64,000 nucleotides of DNA from NCBI GenBank assembly GCA_047967505.1, contig CM106539.1, one strand, 5' to 3'. The position numbers and the translations under genes were made by a program. The notes beneath the pieces are model-generated. The model was not told the origin of the DNA. It ran no database searches and was given only the letters and a program-made list of their open reading frames with translations. Below are positions 33,572-44,798 of the stretch, piece after piece (within the stretch, counting starts at the first letter, position 1; every line of letters begins with the position of its first letter). This stretch comes from Dipteris shenzhenensis. Taxonomy: Eukaryota; Polypodiophyta; Polypodiopsida; Gleicheniales.

Positions 33572-33596
33572 AAGTCCAAAAATTTTGAATAGTGTG
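33572..33596 (-). repeat. Right terminal inverted repeat
   Basis: Exact reverse complement of the left 25-bp repeat, followed by GTAA (33597-33600), the target duplication. Confidence 0.92.
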
Positions 33597-33960
33597 GTAA
33601 CACCAAAAACTAGTATGGTGGTCTCTTTGAGCCAACCTATGATTTGCATGGGCTATGGGCAAAGAAGCGGCAAAAGGCTGCATGATGACAGGTGGTCAGC
33701 TACACTGTGATAGTGTTCAGAATGATAGATTGCATCTAATTATTGCGGCAAGAACCACAGTGGTGGTCTCTCCAAGCCAACCTTCAATTTTAATGATTAG
33801 CATGGGTGTGTGCCTAGTGATAGGTGGCAAAGCTGCAGCAAAAGGCTACGCAATAATAAGTGATCAGGCGACGTAGGCCAGAGACTGCACTGCGCGAAGT
33901 AGTGTAGAGATACCATGTGTCGAGCTATGTGGTGTTCTGAACAAATAGATTGTGTCTCAT
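33597..33960. repeat. Right flank: repeat units and related empty site
   Basis: Two more units with GGTGGTCTCT..AAGCCAACC. At 33740-33760 the unit reads ATTATTGCGGCAAGAACCAC where the interrupted unit reads ATTATTACTGTAA/GTAACACC. This gives an uninterrupted counterpart of the insertion site. Confidence 0.7.
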
Positions 33961-33979
33961 TATTACACCAGTGCGCCTT

Positions 33980-34919
33980 CATGATGTCGAGAAAATTTCC
34001 GACGAGGGCGCAGGTCCACACAAAATTCAAATATTCACCCAGAAGTGCATTGCGTCACGGCTCCAAAATGGCCTTGAAAATAGTTCTGTGATTGGCTACA
34101 CCCAAGCTAATGTTGACCCACCAACATCGTGGTATGCTGGCAAGAGGAGTAATAGAGACGATGCCCATGCTAATCTAGCACTAAAGAATAAGCTAGTGAT
34201 GACATTTGTCCATAGAGCTGTCTGTCAAGTATTGGGGTACTCACACACCCAAGAGCTTTGGGTCGTCACTTCGTTTTTCAATGATGGAAGTGTGCACGAT
34301 ATGTTGATGTGTCTCCCACAGCATTGTGGGACATATGTGAGATGGGTTAAGACCACACATCCCAAAGAAGAACCTCACTTTGACTGGAACTCTCCACTGA
34401 CCAGGTTGCGAGCAAGGTTGTTTTGTCATCATGGATTGTCCATTGCTGCTGCTTTTGCTAATGGTTTGAAAGTAGTTCATGAACAAAGATATGCACACAC
34501 CCATCTGCAAGCAACTAACTACATGCTGGACTTCTGTTGGGATTATTGATTGGGGAAGAAACCTCCACTAGACTGAAAGTTGATATCCGCAAGACCCGGC
34601 TTATGCTCCTCCTAGGGCATTTGCACCGGAATTATATGCCAATACAACTACATGGGAAAATCCCAAGGGTGCATGGGCACCAGAGTTAGATTGCTTTGCC
34701 GTTGGTTGGCTATTTAGGAAAATTGACAACTTTCTCATAGATGTTGCAGATGCTCTTAGTGACAACTCCGTGAAGCAAGACGTTGCAATCAAGCTCTTGG
34801 TTGATTGTGGGAATGTGCACAAATGTGAAGAGGCACATTATGATGACTATCAAGTCGTGCAAGGATGCAAAGGCAGCATGGGAAAGACAAAGGAGCGACC
34901 TTCCATGGGGCAATTTTAA
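33980..34919 (+). pseudogene. Serine/threonine-type protein kinase relic
   Basis: The frame from about 33980 to 34549 contains VMTFVHRAVCQVLGYSHTQE, LWVVTSFFNDGSVHDML, FANGLKVVHEQRYAHTHLQA and TNYMLD. These correspond to the hinge (GS..D.L), the helix before the catalytic loop and the HRDL..N loop, here HTHL with the catalytic Asp lost. After a shift, GIIDWG stands for the DFG motif. PRAFAPELYAN is the APE motif, LDCFAVGWLFRKI the DxxxxG region and RPSMGQF the C-terminal RP motif; it ends at a TAA (34917-34919). The N-lobe is not visible. It is probably a captured or duplicated host kinase fragment, inactive by the frameshift and the loss of the catalytic Asp. Confidence 0.7.
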
Positions 34920-35340
34920 CAAAAATGCATAGTTTCAATGTAAATGAGGATGTGGCAATGCGACCCATTTAGGAAATGAAGACATGTTATAGAATGTAAG
35001 CTACATCTTTTTGAGCTTGTCCCATATGATCGCACTATGATTGCCAAAGTTGTAATGTCTTTGAAAAATGTAAATGTGGGTTTAAAAATTAGGACCACAT
35101 GTATCTTGAAACAAATGTAACAATTTGTCAGAGTTTGCCCTTTTTAATTATACAATTTAATCGATCATGGTCAATCCACAATCCTGTTAGTTAGATAAAT
35201 TCTTAGATGGTGTGATTTGCATGAGCATGTTATAATAGTATGTTTCAATAACACGCCACTCACTCAATTTCGCATGCTTGTTCGATCTTCTCTTGCATGT
35301 TGGATGTGCCTATAGACTTCACTTACAAACCTAGGACATG
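34920..35340. other. Gene-free DNA
   Basis: No gene or repeat was recognised; the first part could be the 3' UTR of the kinase relic. Confidence 0.3.
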
Positions 35341-35920
35341 CAGCAAAAGGCCAGCGCAACCACGGACAGTAGCGCCACTATTGTCCACGTCGTTGCAACA
35401 TCACCTGCTAATGTGGGAAGCTCGACTTCAAGTAAGTTAAGTACATGCCATTTTGTTACATGCTGATTTTTACAGGCTCTTTTTTTACATGCTGATTGTT
35501 ATAGTTGTTATATCATACATAGTGTACTCATTAGCCATATTGTGCATTTGTGTACTTTTTGAGACAAGCTTTGAATTATTTATGAACATGCGTGAAGTCG
35601 TGGGAGATGAAGGTGTAGAGAGCGATGACGATGCAAAGGGTCCACATGCTGCGATGCAAAGTGCATCGCAAGAAGATATCACCGTCACTGCATACCCCTT
35701 TCACATCGTCCAGCACGCTACTGTTCACATAGAGGTAAACCAGCTTCTCCAATCTTTCCGATGTCAAGCGATTTCTTGTGATGAAATGCACAAACTTATA
35801 GCTACTCTAGTTTTGTTTGCTAGAGGAGTTGCTACAAGGTTGCGACAACACCTTCATGGCCAAGGCTGCTCCACACTCTTCCCACCATCTCCATGTTGGT
35901 ATCTTTTGCTAATTCTTTGA
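35341..35920 (+). pseudogene. Unidentified short exon-like pieces
   Basis: An ATG at 35338 opens MQQKASATTDSSATIVHVVA and reaches an AAG|TAAGT-like donor near 35433. A second open frame (35585-35920) is acidic at the start (MREVVGDEGVESDDDAKGPH). No domain was recognised; the two may be exons of one small gene overlapping the hAT relic on the other strand. Confidence 0.25.
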
Positions 35921-37151
35921 TTCTTGGATAGGCAAACAGTCCTTCTCTATTTTGAAAATTTAAAAGTTCCCTAATAGCAGAAGCATACTCTGTCCTATCC
36001 TCAAAGAAATGTCCAAGAAGTTCATGCCATGACTGCATTATCTGTGCATCAATCTTTGTGCGATATTTCCACCATTGCGGATCTAATATATGGGCGGCAT
36101 AGTGCAACGAGTTGTGAGCTTGATTCCATCATTTTTGCACCATCTTTTGCAACGCGGTTCGTTTAGTCATGCTACATCCACCTTCTCCTAGCCTTGCATC
36201 TTCTTTCAAAGCATCCCTCTCAACAGTCCACCATGCCATATAAGCACTTCCCATGCTTGGCCCTTTCACATCCAACCTACGGATTCAAACCAAATTGGCT
36301 TCATAGCTTCCACTACATTGAATACCCGCTTCCAAAATGTTGGATTATTAACCAATGCCTTTAGGTCTCCAAATTCGTTACGAGAGTTGTTTGAGTGTGC
36401 CTCGGCTATGCACTCTATAGCTTCTACACTACATAGTGTCTCACAGTTACAAGAGCCTGTTGCTTTAACAACTACTCCATCGTTATATAGTTTGTGCCAA
36501 AATGTGTTTCACCTGGCTTTAGAAGCTCTAACGGGTGATTCGTAGGCTAATGATTCCTGAATATGCCTAGTAATCGCTCATGGTTAAGAAAGTACAACAC
36601 AACCTTTCGAGCCTCATCCACGGCAACTTTGAAGAAGTTTATCTCAAGTGTTTTGTACCAATCCTCCAACACTAGGTCCAGACAATGGCACGAGCATGGC
36701 AATGCCCAAATATGTTGATATCTAGGATTTATAATTTTCCCAGTTTTTCTACAATTCTTAGCATTATCAGTAATCAGCTGAATAATATTGTCAAGACCGA
36801 TATCTTCAATACATCTCCCATCTTAGCCTCACCGCTTGTATCAATCCACTATCGAAAATCCTCCCCTTTGAAGGTCAGAACCATGGCATTAATCAAGGGT
36901 CACTTGCTAACATTCTTCCATCCATCTAATACGATGTTGCAAGCAGTTTTCTCAATGCCATCATAAACCACTTGTGGCATCTCCTCTTTCATCCTACTGT
37001 AGTATGCATCCAACATGCTATTATGGATGGCATCGTAACTAGACATTGTGAAACCCCGGCCAGCTTTAGTGACAGAGGCTATGGCTTTTTTCCAATGTGG
37101 CCTTTGCACCATGCTCAATGGATATCCCATGTGACAAATAGCTTCAAACAC
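35832..37151 (-). pseudogene. hAT-family transposase relic
   Basis: Read on the minus strand: SYDAIHNSMLDAYYSRMKEE, CNIVLDGWKNVSK (first catalytic-type Asp, in the DGW context typical of DUF659/hAT), NAMVLTFKGEDFR, DIGLDNIIQLITDNAKNCRK (second Asp in DNA), HFG, then a C-terminal YAAHILDPQWW and HELLGHF. Order and spacing follow plant hAT transposases with the insertion domain. In-frame stops (for example after FR) and shifts inactivate it. No 8-bp target duplication or terminal repeat could be found, so the element ends are unknown. Confidence 0.8.
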
Positions 37152-37376
37152 ATCTTGTTGTGCCTTCTCAATATGTTGTGCTTTGAAGGGAGGAGGCTAC
37201 GGTTAGGAAGGATCCAAGTGGATTTTTTCCATTGACTCAACAAAATCTGGGATGACCTTACTGACACATGTGTGCTACCCATGCACTACAAGCAAGTAAA
37301 AATTTCTTGTATGGATATTATTTGCTTCTCAACTTCATCAAAGATTGTATGAACATATCATGGATTTTTGTTTTAA

Positions 37377-37727
37377 GTGGTCTTTCAACCCGGTCAAGTG
37401 GACAACCAACGGTGGTTTGTGATTCAAGTTGCACCTAGAAACCGACATGTATTTCAAGATGTGGAAGTAGTGAATGAAATGGAAGAGCAAGAAATAGATG
37501 TGTTGGAAGCTAGAACTTCCAGTACCGTTCTACCAGAGTTTTGGAAAGTGAAGATAGTTTTAGCTCCTCAGAGGGTTTCTCAGATACGGATTAGGAAGAC
37601 CTCGATCTCCATGCTGAAGATGTGCAAGACTTGGCCATGGATGATAGACAAGATGAGCATCAATCTCACAATGAAGATTCCAATGATGCTTCAATTGATT
37701 AAGAAATGGATACCAACATTGATCTAA
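37377..37727 (+). pseudogene. Possible CACTA (TNP2-type) C-terminal fragment
   Basis: The frame reads DNQRWFVIQVAPRNRHVFQD followed by an acidic NEMEEQEID segment. This resembles the C-terminal W.VI...PR..FD stretch of CACTA transposases, but is short and alone. The AT-rich repeats just after it (37780-37990) resemble those at 2850-3130. A weak call. Confidence 0.3.
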
Positions 37728-37779
37728 TATATGTTGCAGTGTGAAAACATTTCAATTTGATTTGAATTTTGAAAGCTTT

Positions 37780-40700
37780 ACCAAGGATGACTATCGATGA
37801 TTTTTTCAATGCTGTGTTTTTTTAGAGGCCTTTTCGATTGAAATAGCCACACTAATATTGATGCTAATCCATTAATTAATGCCAATATCGATGCTTATAT
37901 CTACAGAAATATGGACATTATGACTTTTTGGCTATAATATCGACAAAAACAATTCTTGGCCAAAAAACTAAATAATATGCATTAAAAAAAAGTGTCACAA
38001 AAAGAGCTAATGGTATACTGCGATTGAGAATCAAATAACTTGGAAATGACTTCAATTAAAAATTTAAATGAACAATTAATAGACTCTAACTATATCTCTA
38101 TGTTTTGCAATGGGTTTTCTAGTTTCGTGAATTCTGAATACAAAGTTTCGTATAATCACTATAATCTAAATCCTCCATTTCCATAGTCTCCACATGAGTT
38201 CCCTCTTCTTGACTATAGCCTTTTATTTTCTCGACCTTTCCTTGCACTCCCTAATCATTTCATCTCTTTTAAAATCATCATTTTAAAATGAGAATTTTCT
38301 GAAAATTTATTAAGGCAAAAATATTTATAAAATAGGGGAAGATGTGATGCCCAATTTCATGGTATTTGTTCAAGGTCTTGGATCTGTCTTTGTAGTCTAC
38401 ATGAACTTTTTACTTCATGAGAAATCACTACTTTTGATTCCACTGTTTGCTAAGCCACAGATTTCAAATTTCCAAACTTGATCTCCAATCCTCTTCTTCA
38501 AATTTGGTGAGGCCTTAGAGAGGGGTATAAAGTTGATGTGGCTTTTCCTAAGTTTATGACCTTAGGATGATGATGTGGTCTTCCCTATGAATTTTCTTTA
38601 TTGCACAAGGTTGTGGCATCATGGTTCTTTGTCTACAGGTCAAATAGCCTTGATTTTTATCTTCCCTTCCCAAGAAATAAACGGTAGATTTCCCACAAGG
38701 CCACCTATGCTTCTCTCACTTAAAGTACCTACTTTTGTTTTGTTTTTTTGGTTCTGTGAAGGATGATCATTAACGTCACTCAACTGTCCGACTTTTTTAG
38801 ACCTTGCTCTCCTCTGGAGAACCTTAATTCCTTTCTCTATCTCTTTATAAGCTCCCCATGCAAGCCATTGTCATCTCTCTGTGCAAGTTAATGGTGACAC
38901 ATAACCTTTGCCAGCAAGTCGACATGACGGATGCCTATATCTCTGAAGCCAAAATCCTTTAGGATTACTCGCTTGTACTCACAAAGTATACCCTTCTATT
39001 ATGTGAATTCTTGTGATGGCAGGTAAAACCAATTGCAATAACTATATTCTCTATCATTTTCCATTGTTGTCCAACATTCTAGACCCATTATTGATATACG
39101 TTATCAGAGGTAGGGTGAATTGAAGAAGAAGATAGTGGATATCTTTGATTTATCGGCTAATGCTTATCAATTGAATCCAATTAATGGACCAAGAACACAA
39201 TATCTCCAAATACAAGGCTGAAAATAGTTTGCATCTATCAATCGACTTAAAGCAGAGATTGTGCTGCGAACCATGTCGCAACCTTCGGACCATGCTACAT
39301 GGCCTTAGCAGAAGGTCCTTTGGGACTCTCTTTTAGAAAGTGTCGAAGAAGGCCTCATGTATTTGGCCACCCGATCAGTTCATCCTCTTTGCCAATTTGA
39401 TGGCGTGGGAAAACCAGTGTGACTAAGCACTCTTTTGATTGCATGCAATACCTCTCCCAAATTAGGCTGTTTGCTTGCTATGATACCAATGATATGCCAA
39501 CTACAATAAGGAGGGATGTTGCATACTTTTTTACCTAGCCATAACACTCAAAAGAGAGCTTTCTTCTATGTGAACACGTATTGCCCCAAGTTCCATTCCT
39601 TTTCCTCTCAAATGGACACTGTCTCTCTCTAGAGCCTTCCCCCATGCCCTCCTTCGGTGCCATGTGTACCACAAGGGACCTTATCATCATAAGAGCCTTG
39701 TCTTAGGCTGCTTCTGCACCTTCTCAATATTACCTAGGCCTAGGTGTGACCCTAGACCCAAGCCCTCTAGGCCTCACTAATGCAAGTGATGTAAAGCCCT
39801 TTGGTTTCCCACGTCACCATAACCAAGCTGTGGCTTCCGCAATTATGGCTGACATAACAATACACCTTTTAGAGTTGTAGAAGGTGTGTGAATGTGTTTG
39901 CAAAGGGAAAATTTGGGGGAAATCCTAATCTCGAAGTACAAACAAACATACCTCTTTTACTCTTGTCTTTGCCTCTTTCCCTTCCTCTACAAACCACAAT
40001 AGTAGTATGGAGTGTGGGAGGAACTCTGTTGAGGGCTTGCAATGATGAGGGAGAATGGAGGTGAAGGAATGGGGGAGGAAGAAATTTGAAAATGGTAGGC
40101 AAAGCATCTGCATGAGGTTTTTTTCATTTGTTAGCAAAATAAACATCAAAATGCATTAAAATAATGTTAAAATAAACATCAATATAAGCATCGAAATAGT
40201 TTTGTCCTAGCTTTTTTATTCCTTTTTTTTGAACACCCATCATATTTCCATACATGTACAAGAGATGACGTATATCTTGTCATACTGGGCCATTTTGTAT
40301 CCTAGATGACATTGCACAAGAAATTATATACAAATCCTTTGATAGTTCCAAATGTACCATAGCCAATAAGATATCCTTTATTTCATATTGTTGAAGATTT
40401 TCACCAATGTGTCTTTACCAACCCTCTTCAAAAAGGAGCAGATAAGTGGGCTATCCTACTATTCTTACCCTTGGGAAATGAATCCTGAAATGGGCAACAT
40501 GCTCTAAATTTGGTGGAGAAAAGCAACCATAACTTCATAAAAGACTTAGTTAAATGCATGTAACATTACTAAATGGTCCAAAAAACATGATAATCATCCA
40601 AACGATGTCTTTCCATTTGCTTTGATAATCCTACAAGCCCAAATTTGGATTTTGTTAATCAAAGGATATAACTTCATAAAATGCCTATTTGTATGCATGT

Positions 40701-41290
40701 AACTTTAATTGCTAAATGGTGCAAAAAACATTGCATGTAACTTTGCTAAATGGTGAAAAAAACATGATAATTATCTAGATCATGTCTTTCCATTTGTTTT
40801 AATATGCTAGATGACCAAATTTGGATTTGTTAGTGTGAAAAGTGCTTCTTATATTTTCTTAGGTGAAAAAGAAGTGCTGACCAAAAGATTGATGGGGGTT
40901 TTCACCTCCATAAGTCTTCAAAGGCTTCAAAAAGGTTTGTGGGGTTTAGAAGGAGGATAGGATTGAGAAAGCTAACTAGGGGTTTAAGGTTGAGATTGAG
41001 TTATCTAGTTTAGGAAGAGTTTAGGGTTGAGAAAAAGTTGCATGGTTAAGGAGTAGAGATCTAGTCCCTTTCACAGATTCACATGTTAGCAGTCGAGGAG
41101 GCGTAAACATGGGTGAGGAGGAGGAGGAAGGCAGATGGGATAATTCAAGGTTAGAGCATGATAACACATGTTAATTTTGTTAAGGGCACATGGACACAAG
41201 GAGATCAACCACATGAACATAAAAGTGAACTAAATATTGAACCCCAAAGGGTGGGGGCTTCATTCCATTAAGAGATTTATACTAGTTTTG
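37780..41290. other. 3.5 kb without a recognisable gene
   Basis: ORFs here (38575, 39869, 39925) carry no domain I know. A direct duplication is visible at about 40530-40665 and 40670-40840 (ATGCATGTAAC...CTAAATGGT...AACATGATAAT). The rest is plain noncoding DNA or too decayed to name. Confidence 0.45.
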
Positions 41291-41660
41291 AGATCTTCTC
41301 TCTTTGCATTAGGAATTATAAGACTTTCTCTCTCTACTTATGGGAATCGTATGTAGGATTTGCATATAGGAATCCTATTACTTTCTTTCTCTAATTATAG
41401 GAATCATAGTTTTCTTACATGATGTTCTCTCTCTACAGGTAGGAATCATAGAACATTCTCTCTCAGCATGAAGAAATCACATGTAGGATTCACATGACTT
41501 TCTCTTTATGCAAGTAGGAATTGTACAACTTTCTTTCTGTGCATGTAAGAATTGTATGTAGGATTCACATGTAGGAATCATGTGACTTTTGCTCTCAACC
41601 TGCGTGTAGGAATCGGATGTAACCTTCACATGACTTTCTCTTCTTGCATGTAGGAATCGT
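41290..41660. repeat. Degenerate tandem repeat TGTAGGATTCACATG
   Basis: CATGTAGGAATC, GGATTCACATGACTTTCTC and variants recur about ten times at 30-60 bp spacing. Followed by a direct repeat (TCAAATCTTAACCCATT at 41703 and 41809) and a hairpin GTCCCACTTTGAAAT / ATTTGAAAGTGGGAC. Confidence 0.75.
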
Positions 41661-41944
41661 ATTTATGATTCATGAAATATTTTTGAGAGATTATTCCTAG
41701 AGTCAAATCTTAACCCATTCATTATTGGAAGTGGAATCCACCCTAAACACTATATTAGGGAATCCTGCTAGGTCCCACTTTGAAATAAGGGGCCAAGATT
41801 TGGCCACATCAAATCTTAACCCATTATTTGAAAGTGGGACTTGGGAGACTCCCGAATTCTCCAACTTAGTGACTACTCTACACACACAATCTACACACAC
41901 AATTTACTCATGCTTAGGTCCTTGCTGACACAAGGTTAATAACA

Positions 41945-42760
41945 TAACTCTGTGTGGGTTATCATGGACCATCTGACCAAAATGGCTCAATTTATTCCAA
42001 CCAATTAGATGTTGAAACTTTTGAATTAGAAAAGCTTTTTGTGGAGCACATTTATGGATTGTATGGATTACCAAATGGTATTGTTAGTGACTGGAATAGC
42101 AAATTTAACAATCATTTTTTATGGGCTGCTTTTATGAGGTTGAAACTACTTTAAATATGAGCCACTAAAAAACCATATCCATAGAGTGATGGTCAGACTA
42201 AAACACTCAATCAAGTCATTGAGGATATGATTTGAGCATATGGGAGTAAAAGCAAAACTAATTGGGAACAATATTTATTCATATTAAAATTTGCTTATAA
42301 TAATGTCAAATATTCAACAATAGGTTTTACTCCATTAGTGATGATGTATGGAATTTTACCTTAGAGCTCCAAGTGTGGTCAGATTCAAGAAAGAGAACTT
42401 TGAGCAACTAAATACTTTCTTAAAGATAAAGATCAAATGCTTAAGCCAACCAAGAACAATAGTAGAAAATCCTAGGATAGAGCAAGAAGTTATGAAAACC
42501 CACATCATAGTTGAAGAAAAGGATTAAGTCTATTTTAAGCTCCCAGGATAACCAAAAACCTTTAAAAGGTTAAATGTTCAAAGTTCCGTCTAGTTATTGT
42601 GGGCCATTCCTAATACTTATGATAAAATTTGGAGAACTTGCTTATAGGTTAGAAGGGATATAAAGTACATCTTGTTTGTCATGTAGGTAGACTCAAAATG
42701 AAATTAGTATATTATGATAAACTCATTAGAAATGAAGTCCTAGTTGAACTCATTGAACCT
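41945..42760 (+). pseudogene. Chromovirus (Ty3/gypsy) integrase relic
   Basis: Frames give VIMDHLTKMAQFIPTN, LFVEHIYGLYGLPNGIVSDW (catalytic Asp), NSKFNNHFLWAAFM, SDGQTKTLNQVIEDMI (catalytic Glu), NWEQYLFILKFAYNNVKYST and GFTPLVMMYGILP. This is the integrase core of plant chromoviruses with the DDE residues still visible for D2 and E. It carries several stops and frameshifts. The GPY/F region near 42600 is very decayed. No RT was found upstream; 41290-41940 is simple repeat. Confidence 0.85.
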
Positions 42761-42773
42761 CCATCTTTATTGT

Positions 42774-43240
42774 TGGAGGTGATGGTCCTCACCCCTTATT
42801 GTGTGTGGAAAATGGTTTGATATGAGGGGTGTAGCTGCTGGTAGAAGACAAATGCATTTTTTGGGACATTAGTCCCATATACACATGTGTGCTTGTGTGG
42901 GTGTTGCACGCGTGACATGTGGTAATGGCTATGGACTTTGACAATAGATTGTCATAATCCATGTCGATGGCTTTGAAGTGTGACGTAACTATTTCTGACA
43001 TTGGTGGAGGCTTTTGACTCCTGGATGCATTTACCTAGACTCATGGACTTTCGTAGTAGCTAACTATGGAGTTTGGTGGTGGCTGGTCTTTGGAGTGACT
43101 TTGGTTTGTTAACCCCTATGCACATTGCTTTGGTTTGGTTTAATCAATATTTGTTTGCCTCGTGGTTTTTCCACAAGGGATTCGAAGGTGGTGGTCTTCA
43201 TCCCTCACTGTGTGTGGAAAATGGTTTGAAGTAAGGGGGA
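42774..43240. repeat. Insertion flanked by 55-bp direct repeats in the integrase tail
   Basis: GTGTGTGGAAAATGGTTTGA with flanking GGTCYTCAYCCCTYA occurs at 42774-42829 and again at 43185-43240. The repeats enclose about 350 bp of foreign-looking DNA between the integrase and its chromodomain. It may be a tiny LTR-like (TRIM) insertion or a local duplication. Confidence 0.55.
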
Positions 43241-43315
43241 CAACCACCAGAGTCATCCCTCTTGGGATTTTTCTTTTTTCTATTTGGGGGGGAGGGGAGA
43301 AAAGAACACGACACA

Positions 43316-43400
43316 ATACATCAAGAATGTCTAGTTAGGTGGAAACACAAACTTGAGGAGAGTTCAACATGGGAAAGGTTAAGCAATCTCTAAAAGAGGT
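43316..43400 (+). pseudogene. Chromodomain of the chromovirus integrase
   Basis: HQECLVRWKHKLEESSTWER followed by LSNL matches the core YLVKWKGY..E..TWEP..NL of chromovirus chromodomains, which tether the integrase to modified histone tails. It lies downstream of the integrase core, as in chromoviruses. Confidence 0.75.
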
Positions 43401-43404
43401 TTCC

Positions 43405-44798
43405 CCAAAAAAAATTTGAGGATGTACAAACATTTCTTAAGGGGTATGGATGTTATGTCAACTATAATACGAGGACCACAATATAGGGTGGAAACTAAGA
43501 AATATTGGCAGTGCTTAGAGAAGAAGGGCTATGACCTAGTGGTTTTCCTATACTAATCAGAGGGTGTATAGGTAGGCCCATGAGAGGTATAAACTAAAAA
43601 GGGTAATTTATAGCACCATGGAGTGAAAGAAAGTGTAAGCACTAGGCTAGGTGGGAGGAATCCAAAGAGTGAGCTCAATTTAAAAGGAGAACTCATGAAG
43701 GATATCTCGATTAACTTAAAGGATGAATAGCGGACTAGCAAGCTCTAAGGCGGATCCATAGCATTGGGTGGTATTGCTAGTAGACAGAGCCTCTATGTAG
43801 CTATTTTTCTATCAGCATGACCTTAATATTTTGTGAGTTCATGGGGTAAGGAACACATTATTCTCAATTTGGACCACTCAAGTTTTATAGTTAGTACGGG
43901 TATATATTTGGGAAAAAGTTAGACTTAATCTCTTGGAAGAACATGCACACTTTCCCACTCCAAATTACCATATATGCCATATTGCGCATGTCTCTAGCAA
44001 TTTAGTTTCATAAATTTTTAAGTTCAAATTCAAAAATTTAGATGTCATGTGAACCCTATGCTAGCTATCAGTTTTATTTGTCCACAAAAATACATTCTTA
44101 TGATATTAAAATATGTTTTGATTAAAATAGGTTTGATACTGCACTTTTCTGCACTTGTGAAACTATGAATCATAGAAGGATCACAAGGTCTAGATGGATT
44201 TTAAAGGTGGAGGTTAGAAGCATTTTGTGTGTACAAACAAATCAGAGAGAAGATAAAATGTTTACACACATTACATGGGCAAATAAAGGCCTTATAACAT
44301 TATGGGAAATCTAAATGCCAAGGTGGAATGTGGCCCCCCCCTTTGTTTATTCCCACGGCCTTGAAGTCAATGGTTTTGTGGGAAGATTTAAAGGACTTTC
44401 CACATTTTCACCAAACATTTTGATATTTAACATGGGAAACTAGTTTTTCCCATAAATACCCTTTTCCCACCATGTATCTAGTTAGGGTTTAAGTTAAATA
44501 TTCACTTAAAAATTAGAGAGTAAGAAATAAAACCCAAGCTTAGACTGTTTTGCTTTCCTTCCAAGATAATCTAATTCAACACTAAGCAGCGTCATTGCAA
44601 TATTTACAAAATATATACTAGTCAGACTTGTTGCGTGCTCTTTGAAAAGCCCTTAAATAGCCACAAGCTGGTTGAGGAGACAATAAGGGACTTAAAGCCA
44701 CGTTCCATTTTCTAAGGCGTCCCAATAACATCAAGTATCTCGTGATTCAACTAACAATGACTTCAATATGCGTGGAAAAGCACAATATGTCTGTCTTA
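43405..44798. other. Gene-free DNA downstream of the AP2 gene
   Basis: Nothing coding was recognised. The part next to 44798 should include the 3' UTR of the AP2 gene on the minus strand; I could not fix a polyadenylation site. Confidence 0.4.

Larger units (their letters stand above)
22646..33596. mobile_element. 10.95-kb two-gene DNA transposon with perfect 25-bp TIRs
   Basis: The left end begins CACACTATTCAAAATTTTTG (25 bp in all, 22646-22670). The right end (33572-33596) is its exact reverse complement. Both are flanked by GTAA (22642-22645, 33597-33600). Inside are a DUF7869-like transposase on the minus strand (23181-24798) and an unidentified gene on the plus strand (29191-32730), with 5' ends facing each other. 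GGTGTAT..TACACC palindromes lie near both ends. The central 4 kb carries palindromes and low-complexity DNA that may be later insertions. The 4-bp duplication recalls the Sola superfamily, but I assign no superfamily. Both genes are broken, so this copy is probably inactive. Confidence 0.85.
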
